From NCBI RefSeq assembly GCF_028858725.1, contig NC_084767.1:20413895-20477894 (forward strand): a stretch of DNA of 64,000 bases, read 5' to 3'. The DNA comes from Colius striatus (taxonomy: Eukaryota > Chordata > Aves > Coliiformes > Coliidae). Shown one piece after another: positions 53,390 to 64,000 of the stretch; position 1 is the stretch's first letter, and each line of letters begins with the position of its first letter. The notes below the pieces were generated by a model. It worked only from the letters and a program-made list of their open reading frames with translations, was not told where the DNA came from and did no database searches. Made by a program: the position numbers and the translations under genes.

Positions 53390-56300
53390 ACCTTGGCTGA
53401 GCCTTGGACTCTCAGTGCTGTGCAGTTATCCTGGGCATCGCTGACTTTGCTCATTCCTTTATTATTGTTATGGTTGTTCCTTCTCTCCTTGTGGTGTTCT
53501 ATTAAACTGTCCTTATCTCAACCCATCAAGTTTTACCTTTCCCTTCCGATTCCCCTCCCCATCTCACCCTGGGGGAGGAAGAATGAGCACGTGGCTGCAT
53601 GGTTCATTGTTGCCAACTGGATTTAAGTCTCGAAGGGGCTTTGTTGCCTTTGGCTGAAGTGGGATGTCAGCGTTATTTTTCTCTCAGTATTTCCTCTGAG
53701 TAGGCACAGTTGTGGATAATGAGCTAGTGAGATGAAAAGAAAATGTAATAACCAGACAGAAGGTTCAGTGCTGCAAGATGGTCTCCCCCTGATGTCGTCA
53801 GGATGAGACTGTTAAAAGCCGGATTGTGTTTGTGCCGCTTCTAGGCAAAAGGGTGTGGAATGCATCCCAAAGGATAGCAGCCCATGTTCTCCCCAACTGG
53901 CCAAATTTTGTGAAAGGTAAAGCAGAAATAGATAGTAGGTGAGGACAATGGCTGGGTGAGATGGATGTGCATCATTCTGTGGTCCTTTGCCAGTGCCTTC
54001 TCTAGCCCATCATCAGCTGTTTTGTCTTTAAATTGCCCCAAGGCTCACTTATCTTTGTTCCTCTGCCTGGATCAGCACCGAATTCAACTTCCTGATAGAG
54101 GGACTTGTGTTATTGTTCCCGATCCTGTGATAGCACTGGTTTTCCTGAGGCTGCAGAAAATGAAGGGAGAGAGGGAGGAAATACAATTAAAATGGAGGAA
54201 GTTACAGTAACAAAAGGCAGATGAGTCAAAACAGACCATGCAGTATTGTGCTAGCTGTACTGGGATGGGCATAAGGGATGGAAGAACCTGAGCCCCCTGA
54301 ATCATAGGCTTTCCCTTGGCAGATGGATTCTGGAGCCTTTGGCACAGTTGACTTGTCTTTGATTAGGACATTTTTCATGGCTAGTTAGGTTCTCTATTTT
54401 TTATTTAAATATTATTCTTTGAATCAGAGTTTAGAAATACCATTTTGAAAGCAAGGATTGTATTTCAAGCTTGTGCTTCAATTCGTTCTTTATAGCAATT
54501 GTATTATCTCCTTTGGCATTTTTTAAACATAATTTGTCTGAGTTGGCATATCCCATGAATTTTCTCTCTGAAGGGCAAATGCTTTGGCTTTTTCATTGTT
54601 TTAGATGCCATCAGGCAGTGAAATGAGGCTTGTCAAATCTATAGATGTGGATTCAGGATAAAGAGCATGTGTTTGGTTCCTGATTTGGACATCACAAATT
54701 TCAAATTTCCCTTTGGAAATGAGTTTCTTGACTGGCTCACTGTGAAAACCATGGATGGCAGGAAAGGTGAAACAGGTTAAAATGTGAACATATCTCATTT
54801 AATAAAAAGTATTCCATTTACCTTTCATACAATCAGATATTTGTGTTTGAAATGTTAATGAAAACATTGATTGTAAAAGACAGGGAAGTAAAGAGTGTTA
54901 GCATGTTTATGAAAGCGTTCCTATTAAAGACAGTAGAGGTTGATGTTGTTAACATGTAAAATCTGGCTCCTCTGAATTTGCAGCTGTTCCAGATGTTGAT
55001 GTCCAGCTGGAACTCTGCTTCATGGCCTTCCTCAGTCTTGCAGAGCCCTGTGCAAGGTCCCAGTGCCTGGAACTCCTCTCTCCCTGCAGTTATTGGCTGC
55101 CTTGCATGGCATGTATCTCCTGCAGATAACCTATATCCGTAGTGGGGCTTCTACAGGGTTTCTGTTCTCTCTCATTTTCCCTGCAGGTGATAAATACATT
55201 CACTCACCCTTTTCATTCTGCAGATATCCACTACCCTACTCCCAGGTGGTCTAACTGGTAAATAGATCTAGTTAAACTCAATTGTTATCAACTTCTATTT
55301 AGCTCTGATAGTTGCAGCTGTTGTTTCAGGTTTAAAAAATGTTTTCTGTGCCTAAAAGCTAGTCTTTTTTACAAGTGCTAGCTGGAAACCGTACACTTTG
55401 GTTAGATTATGGCATCCTACTTGAGAAGATGATAGCAATTAAAGTGACACAGTTTTTTAATTTAGTGTACCTTTAAAAAAAAAAATAAATCTGAGAATGA
55501 GTTACCCTGGGGATGTTACACTCATGGCCAGGTACATGTTGGCTGTTCTCAGCCTTTTTTTGGAGGAAGTTTGGACACACTCAGTGGACCATATGGCAGT
55601 TTGATGACTCTCATGTGTCTTGTTTATGTTGAATGGAACCAAATCTTCCTGCTTAATTTCTTTGGAAAATACATGCAGTTAGTTAAAAAAAACCACACAC
55701 AACTGTCCACTAGTGAAGTAGAGTACACTTCCCTATAGTTGTGTGGTGACAAGGACCTAGTAAGCGTCTGTCCTGTTAGCTCTGTCTTAGGTTAGAGGCA
55801 GAACATGTCCCAGGGAAAAGGGATTTATTTCTGACTGGTATCATCTGCAAGTCTGTAATGAGGAGAATTCATCTATTTCCGTGGCAGAGTGATTAGCAAC
55901 AGCTTCCTTACTGGCAGTCTCATCTGATAAAAAGCTTTGGAGACAAACGTCTCTTGGTTTCTGTGTCATGCGGTTCACTTAATGAAGAAAGCAGCAGATG
56001 ACAATTATGTTGAGAGCTGCACTTTTCAAGACCATGATCTCAGAAAGAGTGGGAATGCTCTAAAGCCTGAAGCACAAATTGCACCCATGCCAGTGTTTCT
56101 GTGAAAACAAGACTTCCAACTGTCTGTGCCTGTTTGCTGTCCAGATGACCAGGCACTTGGTGCTTGGGTCCAGTACTGGCTTTGGCACCTGGCACAGCCA
56201 GAGCCTGAGTACATTGGAGCTCTGTGTTACAGTAAGAGTTGTCTGGGAAGATTTGAGAAAATGGAATCTGCAGCCAGAGTGGTAAGCCACGGCAGAGCAA

Positions 56301-58186
56301 GGGGGCTGGGGCTTTGGCTCCCTCAGACCTATCTGCTCAGGGATGATGTGGACATAATTGAAGTATTTTGGGTAAGCCTGAGAGGGCATCGCCAATGGCA
56401 CCTGATGGAGCTACAAGGCAGGGCTTTCACACAAGATGTCTGCCCAGAGCCTGCACCTTGGAAATATCCTGTCAGCAGCCCTCAGCGAGCACCAGCTCAG
56501 CTTTGGTAGCACAGCTCAGCTGCAGTTTCACAGCCTGGAGCTGCAGACTGCAGCTGGAAAGGCACTCCCAGGTGCCTGAGGCTGCTGTCATCAGACCAGT
56601 GCAGATATAGCTGTGTTTCTTGGTACAGCAAGTTTCTCTGGAGCTAAAAGGGAAAGAGGCCTTGAGGTTTTCCTCTTGATTAGTAAGTGCTGGAGATGGT
56701 GTGAAGTTTTATCTGGTGATAGAACACCCCCTTGTTTGTGTGAGCATAGGGTATTGATGGTAATAGCCCCAAGGCAGACCTCCTGGGAGACTGTGGGGTT
56801 ACAAAGGACGAGAGCTTCTGAAAGTTGAACCTGCCTGTGAGACCTGGACGCTGGCACGAAGAGCAGCATAGCTGGTTGCTTTCTAGACGGTCATTAAACC
56901 GACCATAGTGGTTGTCCTCATCAGGGAATGGAGGGTGCTGCAGGGTATGCAAGGCAGAGGTGGCTCCTGTGGTCCTCACACAGGGGACAGCCCTCCCTCG
57001 TGGCCCCATGGAGGCAGCTGGTAACCTTGATTCCAGCCACAGGGTCCAGCCGCTTCTGCCAACGGCAGGGGAAACAAGAGAGGCATGAGGCAAACGAGCT
57101 CTGTGATTTCAGGCCCATCACATGGTGGCATCTGTCTGTTCGATAGGTCACATGAATTAAAGCTGATTAGTTATGAATCTATCAGAGGTGTTTGATGCCT
57201 TGAGTAAGTGTCTCAGTGCAGTTTGGTTCAGCCAAGGTGGCCAGTTAAGGAGCAGGCCCCTGAGCATGACCTTCCCTTAGCTTATGGCTGCTGAGCACAC
57301 CACTGGACTGCACCAGGGTCTTGCAGAAGCTTTAGCAGGATTCAGTGCATTCAACTTGGTAATCACTGCTGTGGTGCCTCAGCCAGCAATTGGCAGCAGG
57401 ATTGGAACCCAGTACAGTTAATCTGTTTGCTGCACAGAAATTTGATTTGCTGTTTCTCTGGATCTATTTATTGCCTGAGATGGAACACAGGCAGCTTCTT
57501 GTCTGCTCAAAAGCATTTGATATATAGAATGCTTCAGACCAGCACTTACAAAGCATTCTCCCTTGCTGTGCAGATGTCCACCTCCCAGCTCCATCTCTAG
57601 CCAGAGGCCTGCAGCTGAAGTGAAATGCGTGTTCACCTTCCCCTCTCTCTGCACAGCCTGCAAAGCTGCTACTCTTCTGTTTCCCTTCTGAGCAGAAACA
57701 GCCATTCTGGGTGTTAGCTGGCAGTGAATCTCACAGCCAGGGTTGCTGTATTTCTCTTGCACAGTTACCAAATGGTTGTCCAGAATATCACAAGGATACA
57801 ATGATCCAGCTGCCCATGTCTTCATGTGGTGTAAATGTTTGATGGACTTAATTTCTTTACATCTGCTTTCAGCAGGAACAAGATGAGGCTGTCATGTTTA
57901 ACAGGCAGGCCAGAGTGAAAACGTTCACTTGGTGCTTCCTTGCCTGATGTGCCCTCGGCAAAGGCTGACTCGGGGAGCTCGCCTTTACAACTGAGCTGAA
58001 AATTAAAAAAGCCTGTTCAACCCCAAGTTTTAAACAGCACCCAAATCTCCAGAAGCAACAGAAAGTTGCTATGATATTCCTCATTTTTCTCAGCTCTTAC
58101 CTTATGGAGGAAAAAGGATACATAACACAATATCATCACACATTTGCTCAGCAATTTAATGTTTGCATGTTTGCTCTTTCTTGCAG
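53390..58186 (+). other. STK32A intron after coding exon 1, right part
   Basis: No exon, RNA gene or transposon recognised. It contains an A run at 55475-55485 and ends in a good acceptor, TTGCTCTTTCTTGCAG, at 58186. Confidence 0.75.
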
Positions 58187-58242
58187 TCACCTTCGACCAT
58201 TTTGAAATTTTGCGAGCTATTGGGAAGGGCAGCTTTGGAAAA
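58187..58242 (+). CDS. STK32A: STK32A coding exon 2 (kinase glycine-rich loop)
   Basis: Fifty-six bases between CTTGCAG and donor GTAAGT. With the G from exon 1 they give 19 codons, residues 18-36, VTFDHFEILRAIGKGSFGK. Gly30, Gly32 and Gly35 form the GxGxxG ATP-binding loop that opens the protein kinase domain. The exon ends in phase 0. The sequence is almost the same as human STK32A as I recall it, with Thr in place of Asn near the start. Confidence 0.97.
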
Positions 58243-59428
58243 GTAAGTATTTTGTGAACTAATCACCTTTTGGACAGCTGGAAAAATGTAGCTGATTGAA
58301 AAATGGCCAAATCAGGAGCTCACATGAGAGTAAAGAAATAAACCCTTGCATTGTCAATGAGCTTTGACCTGAGATTCAACTCATGGTAATCAAGAAAGAA
58401 TCAGAGCCTGATTCTTCATTCTGTAGCTACAAATTGTGTTACAGGAGATGAAAAACTGATAAATCAAATGAGCTGAATTTCATTATGTTTCTGGATAACC
58501 ATTTTCTTCTTGTTCCCAGCAAATCAACAATGAACATCATGATGCATCTTTAATAAAGATCTATGATCAACATGAAAAGCCTAGCATTTAAGAGGATGTG
58601 AAACACAGTGTTTGCTATTAAGCATCAGATTATGGTCATACATTCTGTTTTTATGCTGTTATGGAATTCTTCATTTGTATACACTGCCAGAATTCTAGAA
58701 GATCATTTGCCCCTTCACATAAAGGCACATCTGTGCCAGAAATGAGGTGTACTTTAGGTGCAGTGTGACAAAAATCTCCTGACCAAGAGATGTATTTGTT
58801 GACAAAACAAAAAAAGGTTGACTGAAACTTTGGAGATTCATCCCAAACTCATAAATTGTGGTGGAAACAAATCTGAAAATACAGTCTGTTTTGTCCTCTC
58901 ACAAACTCTGAGTCTGTCATTGGAGCAGCGTTCATTTCTAGATTTGATGAAATATAAGAAAGGTTAAAATTCAAACTCTGATACCCCTCAAAGTCCGAGC
59001 TTCATTGCGGGCTGAATGAAACTTAACAAGAAGAGGGAGATCAGGTGCTGCTCACCATTTTCTGACCTGTAGTTCTAACCTGATGGAAAGGACTCTTCCA
59101 AAGAGTAACTGATGTGAGAGAGATGGACATGACCAAGATTTTTCAGTGTTAGTGAAAAAATGTTGACTTGTGTGTAATTCCCTGTATTCTGCCTTTGTGG
59201 TGATAAACTGCTTCCCTGTACCTTCCCCCAGAAAAATTTCTCCTTTGGCTGACAATCAGGAAAGAGATTTATTGGCAGCATCCAGTGCTGCAGTGTCAGC
59301 TCATGGTGCTGTGACTTGGCAGCGTGGACTTCACTAGAGCCAGTGGTGCATGCTCACGTGACCATGTTTCATCTGTCCAAATTTGCTGATAAATCATCTC
59401 TGGTTTATCCCTTCATTTGCTCCCTTAG
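58243..59428 (+). other. STK32A intron after coding exon 2
   Basis: 1186 bases with consensus ends (GTAAGT and CTCCCTTAG). Nothing else recognised. Confidence 0.85.

Positions 59429-64000
<4,572 letters not shown>

Overview
This is vertebrate nuclear DNA, almost certainly from a bird. Three truncated CR1 LINE copies carry avian-type 3' ends, with tandem ATTCTATG or ATTCTGTG octamers. A fourth CR1 fragment encodes part of the CR1 reverse transcriptase. Interspersed repeats are otherwise sparse, CpG islands stand out sharply, and the recognisable coding sequence is split into short exons with consensus splice sites. I see no bacterial genes, operons, CRISPR arrays, tRNA or rRNA genes.

Two genes are recognisable, arranged head to head. 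On the minus strand, a short exon at 28388-28466 inside a CpG island encodes MKCFSRYLPYIFRPP and the residues after it. This is the N-terminus specific to the B-beta-2 isoform of PPP2R2B, a neuronal regulatory B subunit of protein phosphatase 2A that targets the enzyme to mitochondria. The rest of PPP2R2B should lie to the left, outside the window, so roughly 1-28 kb is probably its long 5' intron. On the plus strand, four consecutive coding exons of STK32A (YANK1, an AGC-group serine/threonine kinase) lie at 49423-49474, 58187-58242, 59429-59580 and 62321-62494. They join in frame (phases 1, 0, 2, 2) to give residues 1-144 plus part of Arg145: a myristoylation-type N-terminus, the glycine loop, the ATP-binding lysine, the alpha-C glutamate and the start of the HRD motif. 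The gene continues past the right edge. The order PPP2R2B (-) then STK32A (+) matches the human 5q32 neighbourhood.

Layout: 1-10.85 kb, non-coding, probably PPP2R2B intron; 10.85-11.4 kb, CR1 reverse transcriptase fragment (-); 15.2-15.85 kb, CpG island A, followed by a CR1 3' end (-) at 15.93-16.34 kb; 16.3-28.2 kb, non-coding; 28.26-29.13 kb, CpG island B with the B-beta-2 exon; 29.1-36.8 kb, AT-rich non-coding; 36.8-37.9 kb, CpG island C with candidate splice donors on both strands; 38-45.5 kb, non-coding; 45.6-46.0 kb, CpG island D, the likely STK32A promoter; 46-64 kb, STK32A introns and exons with two plus-strand CR1 copies.

I found no previously undescribed system. The points most worth checking are the four spaced CpG islands between the divergent genes (one holding an isoform-defining exon, two with no assigned gene), a minimal ATG-TAA upstream ORF before the STK32A start, and an acceptor-like tract just upstream of the B-beta-2 start codon. 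Most long open frames here are chance or GC-rich artefacts.
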